Assembly (NCBI RefSeq): GCF_905120355.1
Contig: NZ_CAJHOB010000004.1
Span: 1-64,000, forward strand
From: Azonexus hydrophilus
Lineage (GTDB): Bacteria; Pseudomonadota; Gammaproteobacteria; Burkholderiales; Rhodocyclaceae
DNA: 64,000 nucleotides
Direction: 5' to 3'
The notes under the pieces are model-generated. The model was not told where the DNA came from. It saw only the letters and a program-made list of their open reading frames with translations, and did not search any database. How positions within the stretch are numbered: position 1 is the stretch's first letter; every line of letters starts with the position of its first letter. The translations under genes were made by a program, and so were the position numbers. Below, piece by piece: positions 42,980 to 53,525 of the stretch.

Positions 42980-43911
42980 GTGAAGCACAGGCGCTAGTCG
43001 ATGACGCAGTCACGCTCATCGTCGATCATGCCCCGCAATCGGTAGGCCAGGCCTTACGTCAGGCGCGAGAGGCGCGGCAACTGCCGTTGGCAGACGTTGC
43101 GCGCGCGCTGAAGTTGGGTGAGCGTCAGTTGACCGCGCTGGAATCCGATCAGTGGTCGGAGTTGCCCGGCGCAACCTTCGTCCGTGGGTTTGTACGCAAC
43201 TACGCCCGTTTGCTGGCGCTCGATGCGGCCCCCTTGATGGAAACGCTGGATCAGCAACTGGAAAAACCGGTGACCAAACTCAATATTCCGGCCTCTGCGC
43301 CGGCTGAGCCGGCCGCTGGTGTGAGCAAGAAAAACGACCGCTCGGTGATGACGCTCGGCCTGTTGCTGCTGCTGGTGGCCGTGCTTGGTTATTTTCTGTT
43401 GCCGGGTGACTGGAACATGCTGCAGGGACGCATTCTGGCCTTGCTGCCGGAGCGGGCGCCGGCGGTGGCCACGGTGCAGGAAGAAAAAGAAGCAGAGCCC
43501 TTGTATCCCCCAGGGACCAGCAATCAAGAGTTGATTGCGCCCGTGCCGGAAACTACACCGGAAGCTGCAGCGGAAAGTCTACCTGCAGCAGCGCCGCCGC
43601 CTGCCACCACCCCGGCCGTGAGCGCCGTGCCAGTGGAGACCACGCCGGGGGCCGCGGCGCTGGCCGCGAAGCATGCGGCCACCTTACGTTTTGTGGTGAG
43701 CAAGGAAGCCTGGATCGAAGTGCGCGACAGCGAGCAGAAAGTCGTGTTCTCACAGCGGCTGGCGCCTGGTAGCGAACAGCAGGTACAGGGCCAGGGTCCC
43801 CTGTCGGTGACGGTGGGCTACGCGCCTGGCGTGCAGCTCTTTTTGCGCGGTCAGCAGGTTGATCTGGCGCCACACAGCCGTGGTGATGTCGCCCGTCTGG
43901 TTCTGGAGTAA
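42976..43911 (+). CDS. rodZ: RodZ-like membrane protein with HTH domain
   Basis: This 311-aa protein begins with a cytoplasmic Cro-like HTH (about 24-90: GQALRQAREARQLPLADVARALKLGERQLTALESDQWSELPGATFVRGFVRNYARLL). A membrane helix (about 118-138: MTLGLLLLLVAVLGYFLLP), a Pro/Ala-rich periplasmic linker and a C-terminal DUF4115 beta domain (about 240-305: RFVVSKEAWIEVRDSEQKVVFSQ) follow. RodZ links MreB to the membrane and supports rod shape. It overlaps pilW by 4 bp and ends 3 bp before the ispG start. Confidence 0.88.
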   Translation: MSEAQALVDDAVTLIVDHAPQSVGQALRQAREARQLPLADVARALKLGERQLTALESDQWSELPGATFVRGFVRNYARLLALDAAPLMETLDQQLEKPVTKLNIPASAPAEPAAGVSKKNDRSVMTLGLLLLLVAVLGYFLLPGDWNMLQGRILALLPERAPAVATVQEEKEAEPLYPPGTSNQELIAPVPETTPEAAAESLPAAAPPPATTPAVSAVPVETTPGAAALAAKHAATLRFVVSKEAWIEVRDSEQKVVFSQRLAPGSEQQVQGQGPLSVTVGYAPGVQLFLRGQQVDLAPHSRGDVARLVLE

Positions 43912-43914
43912 GCC

Positions 43915-45144
43915 TTGAGTTTTGCAGCAAAGCGCCCCACGCGCGTCACCCAGATTGGTCATGTCCGCCTTGGCGGCGACGCGCCGGTAGTCATTCAATC
44001 AATGACCAATACCGATACGGCGGATTATCTGGCAACCGCCATTCAGTGTGCCGAACTGGCGCGAGCCGGATCGGAACTGGTCCGGATCACCGTCAATTCG
44101 CCGGAAGCCGCCGCTGCCGTGCCCTTGATCCGAGAACATCTGGACCGCATGAATTGCGCGGTGCCGTTGATTGGTGATTTTCACTATAACGGCCATCGCC
44201 TGCTGACCGAGCATCCGGCCTGTGCCGAAGCGCTGGCCAAATACCGGATCAATCCCGGGAACGTCGGTTTTGGCAGGAAGAAGGACGAGCAGTTCGCCCA
44301 GATGATCGAACTGGCCTGCCGCTATGACAAGCCCGTGCGCATCGGCGTTAACTGGGGCAGCCTCGACCAGGATCTGCTGGCGCGCCTGATGGACGAGAAT
44401 TCACGGCTGGCGCAGCCGCTCGATGCGACCGACATGATGCGCCACGCGATGGTGGTGTCGGCCCTGGAATCGGCCGCGAAAGCTGAAGAGATCGGCATGG
44501 CGGGGGAAAAGATCATTCTCTCCTGCAAAGTCTCGAGCGTGCAGGATTTGATTGCCATTTATCGCAAGCTCGCCGAGCGCTCCGACTACGCCCTGCATCT
44601 GGGGCTGACCGAGGCCGGCATGGGCTCGAAAGGCATCGTTGCCTCGACGGCGGCACTGGCAGTGCTGCTGCAAGAGGGGATCGGCGACACCATCCGTATT
44701 TCGCTGACGCCGGAGCCCGGAGGCGCGCGGACGCAGGAGGTGATTGTTGCCCAGGAAATCCTGCAGACCATGGGTTTGCGTGCGTTTACCCCGATGGTGG
44801 TGGCCTGTCCGGGATGTGGCCGCACCACCAGCACCTTGTTCCAGGAACTGGCCGGCGAGGTGCAGGATTTCGTGCGCGCCCGCATGCCGGAGTGGAAATT
44901 GCACTATGACGGCGCCGAAACCATGACGGTCGCCGTCATGGGCTGCATCGTCAACGGGCCGGGCGAGTCGAAGCACGCCAATATCGGCATTTCCTTGCCC
45001 GGAACCGGCGAGGCGCCCGCCATGCCGGTGTTTGAAGACGGGCAAAAAACCACGACCTTGAAGGGCGAGAACATCACCAGCGCATTCAAGGACATCATCG
45101 AGCGCTATGTGGCGCGTACTTACAAGAAGAAATTGTCAGCATGA
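43915..45144 (+). CDS. ispG: 4-hydroxy-3-methylbut-2-enyl diphosphate synthase (IspG/GcpE), TTG start
   Basis: This 409-aa Fe-S enzyme of the non-mevalonate isoprenoid pathway contains [29 protein letters not shown] and [12 protein letters not shown]. The cluster-binding cysteines are in [12 protein letters not shown] and GCIVNGPGE. The start is TTG at 43915, with GGAG about 8 nt upstream (inside the end of rodZ). The translation begins [21 protein letters not shown] as in relatives. The length is the longer form seen in betaproteobacteria. It overlaps hisS by 4 bp. Confidence 0.96.
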   Translation: MSFAAKRPTRVTQIGHVRLGGDAPVVIQSMTNTDTADYLATAIQCAELARAGSELVRITVNSPEAAAAVPLIREHLDRMNCAVPLIGDFHYNGHRLLTEHPACAEALAKYRINPGNVGFGRKKDEQFAQMIELACRYDKPVRIGVNWGSLDQDLLARLMDENSRLAQPLDATDMMRHAMVVSALESAAKAEEIGMAGEKIILSCKVSSVQDLIAIYRKLAERSDYALHLGLTEAGMGSKGIVASTAALAVLLQEGIGDTIRISLTPEPGGARTQEVIVAQEILQTMGLRAFTPMVVACPGCGRTTSTLFQELAGEVQDFVRARMPEWKLHYDGAETMTVAVMGCIVNGPGESKHANIGISLPGTGEAPAMPVFEDGQKTTTLKGENITSAFKDIIERYVARTYKKKLSA

Positions 45145-46430
45145 GTCAGAGTTTGCAGGCCGTGCGCGGGATGAACGACATCCTGCCGGAAGAAGCGGCA
45201 TTCTGGGAGTTGTTCGAAGACGCCATCCGCAGCTGGTTGAAGGGCTACGGTTACCGGCCCATCCGCATGCCCATTGTCGAGCCGACGCCACTGTTCAAGC
45301 GGGCGATCGGGGAAGTGACCGATATTGTCGAGAAGGAAATGTATTCCTTCATCGATGGCCTCAATGGCGAAGCCCTGACCCTGCGCCCGGAAGGCACGGC
45401 CGGTTGCGTGCGGGCGGTGATCGAGCACAACCTGGCGGCCCGGCAGACCCAGCGGCTGTATTACATGGGCCAGATGTTCCGCCACGAGCGGCCGCAGAAG
45501 GGGCGCTACCGGCAGTTCCATCAGGTCGGGGTGGAAACCTTCGGCATGAGCGGACCGGATATCGACGCGGAACTGATCCTGATGGGCGCCCGGCTGTGGG
45601 ACGACCTGGGCCTGGAAGGCATCGAATTGCAGTTGAACAGTCTGGGCCAGCCGGCCGAACGGGCGGAACACCGCGCTGCGCTGATCGCCTATTTCGAGCA
45701 GCATCAGGAGCATCTGGACGAAGACGCCCGGCGGCGTCTGTACACCAATCCCCTGCGCATTCTGGACAGCAAGAACCCTGCCTTGCAGGACATCTGCGCG
45801 GCAGCGCCGAAATTGATTGACTACCTCGGCGACGAATCGCTGGCGCACTTTGCCGGCGTGCAGCAGATCCTGCGCGACGCCGGTCTGCCATTCACCATCA
45901 ACCCCCGCCTGGTGCGCGGGCTGGACTACTACAACCTGACCGTCTTCGAGTGGGTGACCGACAAGCTGGGGGCCCAGGGTACGGTCTGTGCGGGTGGGCG
46001 TTACGACGGCCTGGTGGAACAGCTGGGTGGTAAATCGACGCCAGCCTGCGGCTTTGCCATGGGAGTGGAACGGTTGGTGGCCCTGATCCGTGACGCCGGC
46101 GGCGCACCGACGGAACCCGCACCCGACGTGTACGTCGTGCATCAGGGCGAAGCCGCCGGGCGGCTGGCGTTCCGGGTGGCGGAAGGGCTGCGCGATCAGG
46201 GGCTGGACGTGCTGCTGCACTGCGGTGGCGGTTCGTTCAAATCACAGATGAAGAAAGCCGATGGCAGCGGTGCCGGTTTTGCGGTCATCATCGGTGACGA
46301 TGAGGCCGCGACTGGCGAAGCGCAGCTGAAGGCGCTGCGCGATAGCGCATGGGAACAACGTAAAATGAACGTCGATGCATTGGCCGGCGCCATCATCGAC
46401 CATATGGTCGACGCCGGCGAGGAGGAATAA
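45141..46430 (+). CDS. hisS: Histidyl-tRNA synthetase
   Basis: This 429-aa class II synthetase contains [14 protein letters not shown], motif 1 near residues 50-75, motif 2 ([24 protein letters not shown]), the His-A signature [16 protein letters not shown] and motif 3 ([11 protein letters not shown]). The C-terminal anticodon-binding domain follows (about 330-425). It is distinct from the HisS-like HisZ at 53522-54676, which lacks that domain. It overlaps ispG and is 2 bp upstream of the yfgM-like gene. Confidence 0.97.
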   Translation: MSQSLQAVRGMNDILPEEAAFWELFEDAIRSWLKGYGYRPIRMPIVEPTPLFKRAIGEVTDIVEKEMYSFIDGLNGEALTLRPEGTAGCVRAVIEHNLAARQTQRLYYMGQMFRHERPQKGRYRQFHQVGVETFGMSGPDIDAELILMGARLWDDLGLEGIELQLNSLGQPAERAEHRAALIAYFEQHQEHLDEDARRRLYTNPLRILDSKNPALQDICAAAPKLIDYLGDESLAHFAGVQQILRDAGLPFTINPRLVRGLDYYNLTVFEWVTDKLGAQGTVCAGGRYDGLVEQLGGKSTPACGFAMGVERLVALIRDAGGAPTEPAPDVYVVHQGEAAGRLAFRVAEGLRDQGLDVLLHCGGGSFKSQMKKADGSGAGFAVIIGDDEAATGEAQLKALRDSAWEQRKMNVDALAGAIIDHMVDAGEEE

Positions 46431-46432
46431 AC

Positions 46433-47089
46433 ATGGCGCATTATGATCTCGAAGAACAGGAACAGATCGACACTCTGAAAACCTGGTGGAAGATGTACGG
46501 CAATCTGGTCACCTCGCTGCTGACCGTGGCGGCTCTGGCCGTGCTGGGATGGCAGGCGTGGAACTGGTACCAGAACAAACAGGCGGTAGAGGCGGCGGGT
46601 GTGTTTGCCGCACTGGAGCAGGCCGTCGCGGCGGGCGATGCGCAGCGGATCAAGGCGACAGCCGGTGAACTGACGGCAAATTATGGCCGGAGTGCCTATG
46701 CCGGTCTGGGGGCCTTGCTGGCGGCGCGTTATTCCTTCGATCAAGGTGACCTGAAAACCGCCAAGGCGCAGCTGGCCTGGGTGGCCGATAACGGCAAGGA
46801 CGAATTGCGTGAACTCGCCCGCCTGCGTTTGACTGAAGTATTGATTGATGAGGAAGCCTACGACGAGGCCTTGCAGCGCCTGAGCGTGGCCGCACAACCT
46901 GCGTTTGCCGCGCGTGCCCTGGAGTTGAAGGGTGATGTACTGAGCACGCAAGGCAAATCCGCTGAGGCGCGTACGGCGTACCAGGCGGCGCTTGATGCCG
47001 GGGGCAAGGCCATGGAAGGCCCGGTACGCGAAATCCTGCAGCAGAAACTCGACGCGCTCGGCGTTGCCGCCGCAGGGGCGGCAGCATGA
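46433..47089 (+). CDS. yfgM: YfgM-like ancillary SecYEG translocon protein
   Basis: This 218-aa protein has one membrane helix (about 22-42: NLVTSLLTVAALAVLGWQAW) after a short cytoplasmic start (YDLEEQEQIDTLKTWWKMY) and a periplasmic TPR-like domain (about 60-210). The start block and topology define the YfgM/UPF0070 family, which binds the Sec translocon with PpiD and assists periplasmic folding. It lies between hisS and bamB, the usual order, and overlaps bamB by 4 bp. Confidence 0.92.
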   Translation: MAHYDLEEQEQIDTLKTWWKMYGNLVTSLLTVAALAVLGWQAWNWYQNKQAVEAAGVFAALEQAVAAGDAQRIKATAGELTANYGRSAYAGLGALLAARYSFDQGDLKTAKAQLAWVADNGKDELRELARLRLTEVLIDEEAYDEALQRLSVAAQPAFAARALELKGDVLSTQGKSAEARTAYQAALDAGGKAMEGPVREILQQKLDALGVAAAGAAA

Positions 47090-48270
47090 GGCGCCGGACA
47101 TTGCCGCGTCATCTGCCGTGGCTGGTGGCGGCAGGATTGGCGATGGCTGGCCTGAGCGGCTGCTCGACCATTTCCAATACGCTGGATGCCATGAATCCTT
47201 TTGCCTCCTCCGGCCCGAAAATGTCGCCTTTGCCGGAAATCAAGGAGGCGGGTAGCAGCCGTAGCCTCTGGTCGCAGCGTGTCGGTGCAGCCGACGATTA
47301 CGTGTTCTCGCCGGCAGAAGCCGGCGGTGCCGTTTTTGCTGCCGACCGCAAGGGGCAGTTGTATCGTTTTGAAGAAGGCAAGCTGAGCTGGAAAATCAAC
47401 GTCGGTCAGCCGCTTTCGGCGGGGGTGGGCGCCGACCGTCAGGTCGTCGTGGTCGGTACGGCCAAGGGGGATGTGCTGGCATTTGCGGCGGATTCCGGCA
47501 AAGCGCTGTGGCAGGCCAAGGTGTCGAGCGAAATACTGGCGGCTCCCACGGTCGAGGGTAACAGTGTTGCCGTACGTAGCGGTGACAACCGCCTGTTCCT
47601 GTTCGATGCGCAAACCGGCGCCCGGCGCTGGGTGTATGAGCGGCCGATGCCGATTCTCGCCGTGCGCGCCACCGGGCGTCCGGTGTTCGCCGAACGCTAT
47701 GTTCTGGCCGGTTTCCCCGGCGGCAAGCTGGTGGCGGTAGCGCTGGAAAACGGTGCCCAGGTCTGGGAAGGCGCCGTGGCGCAACCCAAAGGCGCCACCG
47801 AACTGGATCGGGTTGCCGATGTGGTGGCACCGCCGGTGCTGGAAGGCGGGCAGTTGTGCGCGGTGGCCTTCCAGGGGCGGGTGACCTGCTTCGACATGGG
47901 GCAGGGCGGGGCCATTGTCTGGTCGCGCGATATTTCCTCGGCGCGTGGTTTGGCACTCGATGGCCGTTACCTGTTCGTGACCGATGACGAAGGTGTGGTC
48001 TATGGCCTCGATCGCCTGTCGGGCGGCAGCCTGTGGAAGCAGGACAAACTGCGGCATCGTCTGGTGACGGCGCCGGTAGTGCATGGCGACAGCATCGTCG
48101 TGGCCGACGGTGAAGGCTACGTACATTTTCTGTCGCGAGAAGAGGGCGCTTTCGTGGCCCGCATCAAAACTGATGGCAAGCGGGTCGATGCCGCGCCACA
48201 ACGCCTGAGCAACGGTGCCGTGCTGGTGCAGACGACAGGCGGTGACTTACGGGCGGTCAGCAGCCAATGA
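47086..48270 (+). CDS. bamB: Outer membrane assembly lipoprotein BamB
   Basis: This 394-aa lipoprotein has a signal peptide ending in the lipobox LSGC (Cys at about residue 26) and an eight-bladed beta-propeller built of PQQ-like repeats (for example [20 protein letters not shown] and [19 protein letters not shown]). It is part of the BAM complex that folds outer membrane beta-barrels. It overlaps yfgM and der by 4 bp each, so the genes are translationally coupled. Confidence 0.95.
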   Translation: MRRRTLPRHLPWLVAAGLAMAGLSGCSTISNTLDAMNPFASSGPKMSPLPEIKEAGSSRSLWSQRVGAADDYVFSPAEAGGAVFAADRKGQLYRFEEGKLSWKINVGQPLSAGVGADRQVVVVGTAKGDVLAFAADSGKALWQAKVSSEILAAPTVEGNSVAVRSGDNRLFLFDAQTGARRWVYERPMPILAVRATGRPVFAERYVLAGFPGGKLVAVALENGAQVWEGAVAQPKGATELDRVADVVAPPVLEGGQLCAVAFQGRVTCFDMGQGGAIVWSRDISSARGLALDGRYLFVTDDEGVVYGLDRLSGGSLWKQDKLRHRLVTAPVVHGDSIVVADGEGYVHFLSREEGAFVARIKTDGKRVDAAPQRLSNGAVLVQTTGGDLRAVSSQ

Positions 48271-49598
48271 AACCTACTCTTGTTCTTGTCGGCCGTCCCA
48301 ATGTCGGCAAATCGACCCTGTTCAACCGCCTGACCAAATCGCGCGATGCCATTGTGGCCGATCTGCCGGGGCTGACCCGCGACCGTCACTATGGGCATGG
48401 CAAAGTGGGCAAGAAACCGTTCCTGGTCGTTGATACCGGCGGTTTCGAACCGCTGATCAAGGATGGCATCCTGCACGAAATGGCGCGCCAGACCGAGCAG
48501 GCCATTGTCGAAGCCGATGTGGTCGTGTTCGTGGTCGATGGTCGCACCGGTCTGACGCCGCACGACAAGGAAATTGCCCAGTTGCTACGGCGCAGCGAGC
48601 GGCCGGTGCTGGTGGCCGTGAACAAGGCTGAAGGCATGGTTGCCGGCATGGTTGAGGCCGAATTCCATGCGCTGGGTCTGGGCGAACCCATGGCAATTTC
48701 GGCAGCGCACGGCGAAGGGGTCCGACATCTGGTCGAACTCGCCCTGGCGGATTTTCCCGAACCGGAAGACGACGAATGGCATTCCACGTCCACCCGCGTG
48801 GCCATCGTCGGCCGCCCCAACGTCGGCAAGTCCACGCTGATCAATACGCTGCTCGGCGAAGAGCGGGTGATTGCCTTCGATGCGCCGGGGACCACCCGTG
48901 ATTCGATCGAGATCGATTTCGAGCGCGGCGGCAACTCTTACGTACTCATCGACACCGCGGGGATGCGCAAGCGGGGCAAGGTATTCGAGGCCATCGAGAA
49001 GTTCTCCGTGGTGAAGACCCTGCAGGCGATCGAAGATGCCAACGTGGTGATTCTGATGGTCGATGCGCAGGCCGATATTTCCGATCAGGATGCGCACATT
49101 GCCGATTTCATCGTGCAGTCCGGGCGTGCCCTGGTGGTGGCGGTGAATAAATGGGACGGTCTGGATGGCTATGTGCGCGAGCAAACGCGGCTGACGCTGC
49201 AGCGCAAGCTGAAATTCCTTGATTTTGCCAAATTCCACTTCATCTCGGCGCGTGACAACATCGGTTTGGGCAATCTGTTCCGCTCTGTCGATGCGGCTTA
49301 CGCGGCCGCCATGACCAAGTTGTCAACGCCGCGTCTGACCCGCGTCCTGAGTGATGCGATCGCCCGCCAGGCGCCGCCAAAGCATGGCCTGTTCCGGCCC
49401 AAGCCGCGCTATGCCCACCAGGGTGGCTCCAATCCGCCGATCATCGTCATCCACGGCAATGCGGTCGATCAGATCGGCGACAGCTATCGCCGCTATCTTG
49501 AACATACCTTCCGTGACGCCTTCCACCTGCAAGGCACGCCGTTGCGCATCCAGTTTGTGGCGGCGAAAAATCCCTATGCTGACAAGGAGGGGCGTTAA
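48267..49598 (+). CDS. der: Ribosome-associated GTPase Der (EngA)
   Basis: This 443-aa protein carries two tandem G domains and a C-terminal KH-like domain. G1 motifs GRPNVGKST occur at about residues 8-16 and again near 181-189, with DTGGFE and DTAGMR switch motifs and NKAE and NKWD specificity motifs. It is needed for 50S maturation. The length is normal. It ends the bamB-der unit, and an 88-bp gap precedes hfq. Confidence 0.96.
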   Translation: MKPTLVLVGRPNVGKSTLFNRLTKSRDAIVADLPGLTRDRHYGHGKVGKKPFLVVDTGGFEPLIKDGILHEMARQTEQAIVEADVVVFVVDGRTGLTPHDKEIAQLLRRSERPVLVAVNKAEGMVAGMVEAEFHALGLGEPMAISAAHGEGVRHLVELALADFPEPEDDEWHSTSTRVAIVGRPNVGKSTLINTLLGEERVIAFDAPGTTRDSIEIDFERGGNSYVLIDTAGMRKRGKVFEAIEKFSVVKTLQAIEDANVVILMVDAQADISDQDAHIADFIVQSGRALVVAVNKWDGLDGYVREQTRLTLQRKLKFLDFAKFHFISARDNIGLGNLFRSVDAAYAAAMTKLSTPRLTRVLSDAIARQAPPKHGLFRPKPRYAHQGGSNPPIIVIHGNAVDQIGDSYRRYLEHTFRDAFHLQGTPLRIQFVAAKNPYADKEGR

Positions 49599-49686
49599 AA
49601 CAGAGTCATTACAAAAATACCCACAACAATTCTAATTTTTTTGGGTACATTAACCCCCTCATAACAACACACATGGAGTCCACACC

Positions 49687-49923
49687 ATGAGCAACAAAGG
49701 GCAACTTTTACAAGACCCCTTTCTTAACGCCTTGCGCCGCGAACACATCCCGGTCTCGATTTACCTGGTCAACGGCATCAAACTGCAAGGTCAGGTCGAG
49801 TCTTTCGACCAGTACGTCGTCCTACTGAAGAATACCGTGACCCAGATGGTGTACAAACATGCCATCTCGACGGTCGTGCCGGCGCGCCCGGTCAATCTCC
49901 AGCAAGAGCAGGCCGCAGAATAG
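49687..49923 (+). CDS. hfq: RNA chaperone Hfq
   Basis: This 78-aa Sm-like protein forms a hexamer that pairs small RNAs with mRNAs. It has the Sm1 motif ([21 protein letters not shown]), [20 protein letters not shown] and the YKHAIST Sm2 motif. The C-terminal tail is short ([11 protein letters not shown]). GGAG lies about 10 nt before the ATG. An A/T-rich gap upstream (49599-49670) probably holds its own promoter. Confidence 0.97.
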   Translation: MSNKGQLLQDPFLNALRREHIPVSIYLVNGIKLQGQVESFDQYVVLLKNTVTQMVYKHAISTVVPARPVNLQQEQAAE

Positions 49924-49937
49924 GCCCGCTGGCAGCA

Positions 49938-49968
49938 CTGCCCCGCAGCGGCGGGGCAGCTTTCGTTT
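49938..49968 (+). terminator. Hairpin between hfq and hflX
   Basis: CTGCCCCGC and GCGGGGCAG pair over 9 bp with loop AGCG and are followed by CTTTCGTTT. The U-tract is imperfect, so hflX may receive partial read-through from hfq. Confidence 0.7.
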
Positions 49969-49983
49969 ACTCTGGCTTGATTC

Positions 49984-51132
49984 ATGTTTGAACGCCCCGC
50001 CGCCGGCGAGCGTGCCGTTGTCGTGCAACTCGATTTCGGGCAGGCCGATGTTGACGAACAACTCGAAGAATTACGCTTGCTGACTGCGTCAGCGGGCGGT
50101 CTGATTGTTGCCGAAGTGCGTGGCAAGCGCCACAGCCCCGATCCCAAGAGCTTCGCTGGAAAAGGCAAGGTGGATGAAATAGCCGCCATGATTGCTGCCA
50201 CCGAGGCGCAATTGGTGATTTTCAACCATCCTTTGTCGCCGGTGCAGCAGCGTAACCTGGAAGGCGCCCTGAAATGCCGGGTGGTGGATCGTAACAGCCT
50301 GATTCTCGACATCTTTGCCCTGCGTGCCGCCAGTGCCGAGGGCAAGCTGCAGGTTGAACTAGCGCAACTTGAACATTTGTCCACCCGGCTGGTGCGCGGC
50401 TGGACCCACCTTGAGCGTCAGCGCGGCGGGATCGGTCTGCGCGGCCCGGGTGAAAAGCAGCTCGAAACCGATCGCCGCCTGCTGGGGGGGCGGGTCAAGC
50501 TGCTGAAGGATCGGCTGAAGAAACTGGCCCGGCAACGCGGTGTGCAGCGCAAGGCGCGCCGCCGCGGCGATGTGCTCAATGTCTCCCTGATTGGTTATAC
50601 CAACGCGGGTAAATCCACGCTGTTTAATGCCCTGACTCGCGCGGGCGTCTATGCGGCAGACCAGTTGTTTGCCACGCTCGATACGACTTCGCGCAAGCTG
50701 TGGGTTGAAGGCGCGGGCAATATCGTGATTTCCGATACGGTCGGATTCATCCGCGACCTGCCGCATGCCTTGGTGGATGCCTTTCATGCCACGCTGGAAG
50801 CGGCGACTGATGCCGACTTGCTGTTACATGTGGTCGATAGTGCCAGCCCGGCGCGCGACGAGCAGGTTGCCGAAGTCAACAAGGTGCTGGCCGAGATCGG
50901 CGCGGCGGAAGTGCCGCAACTCGTGGTCTGGAACAAGATCGACCTGACCGGCGTTGAGCCGGGAGAGGTGCGGGACGAGTATGGTAATATCGCCCGCGTT
51001 CGTTTGAGCTCGCGCAGCGGCGCTGGTCTGGATATCTTGCGTGCGGCGCTGGCCGAGTACGCGCAGGCCAAGACCGAATTACGCAATCATTTTGCAGGCG
51101 GCGCTGACGTTGGCGAACACGAATCCTGCTGA
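49984..51132 (+). CDS. hflX: GTPase HflX
   Basis: This 382-aa ribosome-splitting GTPase has an N-terminal HflX domain (VVQLDFGQADVDEQLEELRLL, SFAGKGKVDEIAAM, FNHPLSPVQQRNLE), a coiled middle with GIGLRGPGEKQLETDRR, and a G domain (GYTNAGKSTLFNAL, DTTSRKLW, DTVGFI, NKID). It rescues or dissociates stalled ribosomes under stress. The order hfq-hflX-hflK-hflC is the conserved one. Confidence 0.96.
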   Translation: MFERPAAGERAVVVQLDFGQADVDEQLEELRLLTASAGGLIVAEVRGKRHSPDPKSFAGKGKVDEIAAMIAATEAQLVIFNHPLSPVQQRNLEGALKCRVVDRNSLILDIFALRAASAEGKLQVELAQLEHLSTRLVRGWTHLERQRGGIGLRGPGEKQLETDRRLLGGRVKLLKDRLKKLARQRGVQRKARRRGDVLNVSLIGYTNAGKSTLFNALTRAGVYAADQLFATLDTTSRKLWVEGAGNIVISDTVGFIRDLPHALVDAFHATLEAATDADLLLHVVDSASPARDEQVAEVNKVLAEIGAAEVPQLVVWNKIDLTGVEPGEVRDEYGNIARVRLSSRSGAGLDILRAALAEYAQAKTELRNHFAGGADVGEHESC

Positions 51133-51187
51133 ACATAACGGATATTAATTTTCCCTGATTCTTATGATTCCAAGTCTAGGTATGCTC

Positions 51188-52474
51188 ATGTCCATCAACG
51201 ATCCACAATGGGGTAATCGGGGTGACGGCGATGATTCCGGCGGCAAGAAACCCCGTCGACCGAATGATGGTCCGCCTGATCTGGAAGAACTGTGGCGTGA
51301 TTTCAACCGCAAGCTGAGTGGCATGATGGGCAAGAAACAGGGCGGCGGTAATTCCGGCAATGGCGGCGGACCGCGCCTGCCCGAAGTCGATTTCAATTCG
51401 AAATTGTTCGGTGGCGGTATCTGGTTGCTGCTGGGGTTGATCGTGGTGGTCTGGCTGGCTTCCGGGTTTTACATCGTCGACGCGTCGCAGCGCGGCGTGG
51501 TACTGCAGTTCGGCAAACGTCTGGAAACGACCGAACCCGGTCTGCGCTGGCGCCTGCCCTACCCGATCCAGTCGCATGAACTGGTCAACCTGACCGGTGT
51601 GCGCACGGTGGAAATCGGCTATCGCGGCAGTGAGCGCAACAAGGTGCTGAAAGAAGCCTTGATGCTCACGGACGACGAAAATATCGTCAACATCCAGTTT
51701 GCCGTGCAGTACATCCTCAAGGACCCGGTCGAGTACCTGTTCAACAACCGCCACCCCGACGAAACCGTGGTCGGTGCGGCGGAAACGGCAGTGCGTGAAA
51801 TCGTCGGCAAGAGCAAGATGGACTTCGTCCTCTATGAGGGGCGCGAACAGATCGCCACCGAGGCGGCGCAGCTGATGCAGGCCATCCTTGACCGCTATCA
51901 GGCGGGTATCCTCATCTCGAAAGTGACCATGCAGAATGCCCAGCCGCCCGAGCAGGTGCAGGCGGCCTTCGATGATGCCGTCAAGGCCGGTCAGGATCGG
52001 GAACGGCAGAAAAATGAAGGCCAGGCCTACGCCAACGACGTGGTGCCGCGGGCCCGGGGTACGGCTGCCCGTCTGCAGGAAGAGGCGCAGGGTTACAAGC
52101 AGCGTGTGATTGCCAATGCCGAAGGTGATGCGTCGCGTTTCCGCCAGATTCAGGCCGAATACGCCAAGGCGCCGGAAGTCACCCGCCAGCGCATGTATCT
52201 GGACACCATGCAGCAGATTTACAGCAACACCACCAAGATCATGGTGGACGCCAAGGGGCAGGGGAATTTGCTCTATCTGCCGCTGGACAAGCTGATGCAG
52301 GCGACAGCCGCGGTGACTGCGCCGCGTAGTGCCGCCGAAGCAGTTGCGCCAGCCGCGACCGGCAACCGCCCGGCCTTCAGCGGCGAAGTGCCGCCGCAGA
52401 TGGAGGGCAGCCCCAATTTTTCCAGCAGGGAGGGGCGGACTTCGCTCTCTTCCCGTGAACGGGAGACACGCTGA
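51188..52474 (+). CDS. hflK: FtsH protease modulator HflK
   Basis: This 428-aa inner-membrane SPFH/band-7 protein with HflC forms a large cage around FtsH. A Gly/Asp-rich cytoplasmic start (MSINDPQWGNRGDGDDSGG) precedes one membrane helix (about residues 77-98: IWLLLGLIVVVWLASGFYIV). An SPFH domain (to about 290) and a coiled coil with EAQGYKQRVIANAEGDASRF follow. The ATG at 51188 fits the family start; ATG codons at 51182 and 51164 are in frame but less likely. The stop overlaps the hflC start (TGATG). Confidence 0.94.
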   Translation: MSINDPQWGNRGDGDDSGGKKPRRPNDGPPDLEELWRDFNRKLSGMMGKKQGGGNSGNGGGPRLPEVDFNSKLFGGGIWLLLGLIVVVWLASGFYIVDASQRGVVLQFGKRLETTEPGLRWRLPYPIQSHELVNLTGVRTVEIGYRGSERNKVLKEALMLTDDENIVNIQFAVQYILKDPVEYLFNNRHPDETVVGAAETAVREIVGKSKMDFVLYEGREQIATEAAQLMQAILDRYQAGILISKVTMQNAQPPEQVQAAFDDAVKAGQDRERQKNEGQAYANDVVPRARGTAARLQEEAQGYKQRVIANAEGDASRFRQIQAEYAKAPEVTRQRMYLDTMQQIYSNTTKIMVDAKGQGNLLYLPLDKLMQATAAVTAPRSAAEAVAPAATGNRPAFSGEVPPQMEGSPNFSSREGRTSLSSRERETR

Positions 52475-53343
52475 TGAGTCCGCGTCTGAACATGATTATT
52501 GGCCTGGTGGCACTGATTCTGGGTGCCGTGGCGATGTCCGTCTTCACGGTTGACCAGCGGCAATATGCCCTGGTGTTCCAGCTGGGCGAAGTAAAGCGGG
52601 TGATTACCGAGCCCGGGCTGCACTTCAAGCTGCCCCTGGTGCAGAACATACGTTTCTTCGATAACCGCATCCTGACGCTCGAAAGTGCCGATCCGGAACG
52701 TTTTATTACCTCCGAGAAAAAGAACGTTCTGGTCGATTCCTTCATCAAATGGCGCATTGTCGATCCCAAGTTGTATTACATGTCGGTCGGTGGCGATGAA
52801 ATGCGGGCGCGGACCCGTCTGAGCCAGACGGTCAACGCCGGCCTGCGCGAGGAGTTCGGCAAGCGTCTGGTGCATGACGTGATCTCCGGTGAGCGTGACA
52901 AGATCATGGATCGCATGCGCGAAAAAGCCGATATCGATGCTCGCCGCATCGGCGTCAAAATCGTTGACGTGCGCCTGAAACGCGTCGAATTGCCCGATGA
53001 AGTCAGTGGTGCCGTCTATAGCCGGATGGAAGCCGAGCGTAAGCGGGTGGCCAATGAGCTGCGTTCGGAAGGCGCGGCGGAAGCCGAGAAGATTCGCGCC
53101 GACGCTGATCGTCAGCGCGAAATCATCGTCGCTGAGGCCTATCGCGATGCCCAGAAAGTGAAGGGCGAGGGTGACGCCAAAGCTGCGGCGCTGTATGCCG
53201 AAGCCTTCAGCAAGAGCCCCGAGTTTTACGCCTTCTACCGTAGTCTGGAAGCGTACCGCAACAGCTTTGCCAGCAAGAACGACGTGCTGGTGGTGGAGCC
53301 GAATTCCGATTTCTTCAAATACCTGAAGAACCAGGGTAAATGA
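52474..53343 (+). CDS. hflC: FtsH protease modulator HflC
   Basis: This 289-aa SPFH/band-7 partner of HflK has an N-terminal membrane helix (about 4-24: LNMIIGLVALILGAVAMSVF), the conserved VDQRQYALVFQLGEV and GLHFKLPLVQNIRFFDNRI blocks, VDVRLKRVELP, and a helical C-terminus with EGDAKAAALYAEAFSKSPEFYAFYRSLEAY. Stop and start overlap with the next small gene. Confidence 0.96.
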   Translation: MSPRLNMIIGLVALILGAVAMSVFTVDQRQYALVFQLGEVKRVITEPGLHFKLPLVQNIRFFDNRILTLESADPERFITSEKKNVLVDSFIKWRIVDPKLYYMSVGGDEMRARTRLSQTVNAGLREEFGKRLVHDVISGERDKIMDRMREKADIDARRIGVKIVDVRLKRVELPDEVSGAVYSRMEAERKRVANELRSEGAAEAEKIRADADRQREIIVAEAYRDAQKVKGEGDAKAAALYAEAFSKSPEFYAFYRSLEAYRNSFASKNDVLVVEPNSDFFKYLKNQGK

Positions 53344-53525
53344 CCTCCTCACTGCTGCTGGCTTTTGCCCTGATGCTGATTCTTGAGGGCGCGATGCCCT
53401 TTATCGCTCCGGCTGCCTGGCGCGAAACCTTTCGCCGTCTGACGCAGATGTCGGATGGTCAGATTCGTTTTATTGGCCTCAGCTCGATGCTGATCGGCCT
53501 GATTTTGGTGATGATTTTTTCATGA
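53340..53525 (+). CDS. DUF2065 (YjeT-like) small membrane protein
   Basis: This 61-aa protein has two hydrophobic segments (about 4-24 and 43-60) joined by a short basic loop ([23 protein letters not shown]). The pattern [12 protein letters not shown] and the [15 protein letters not shown] end are typical of DUF2065, a family found beside hflC and purA in proteobacteria with no known role. It overlaps hflC by 4 bp and hisZ by 4 bp. Confidence 0.92.
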   Translation: MTSSLLLAFALMLILEGAMPFIAPAAWRETFRRLTQMSDGQIRFIGLSSMLIGLILVMIFS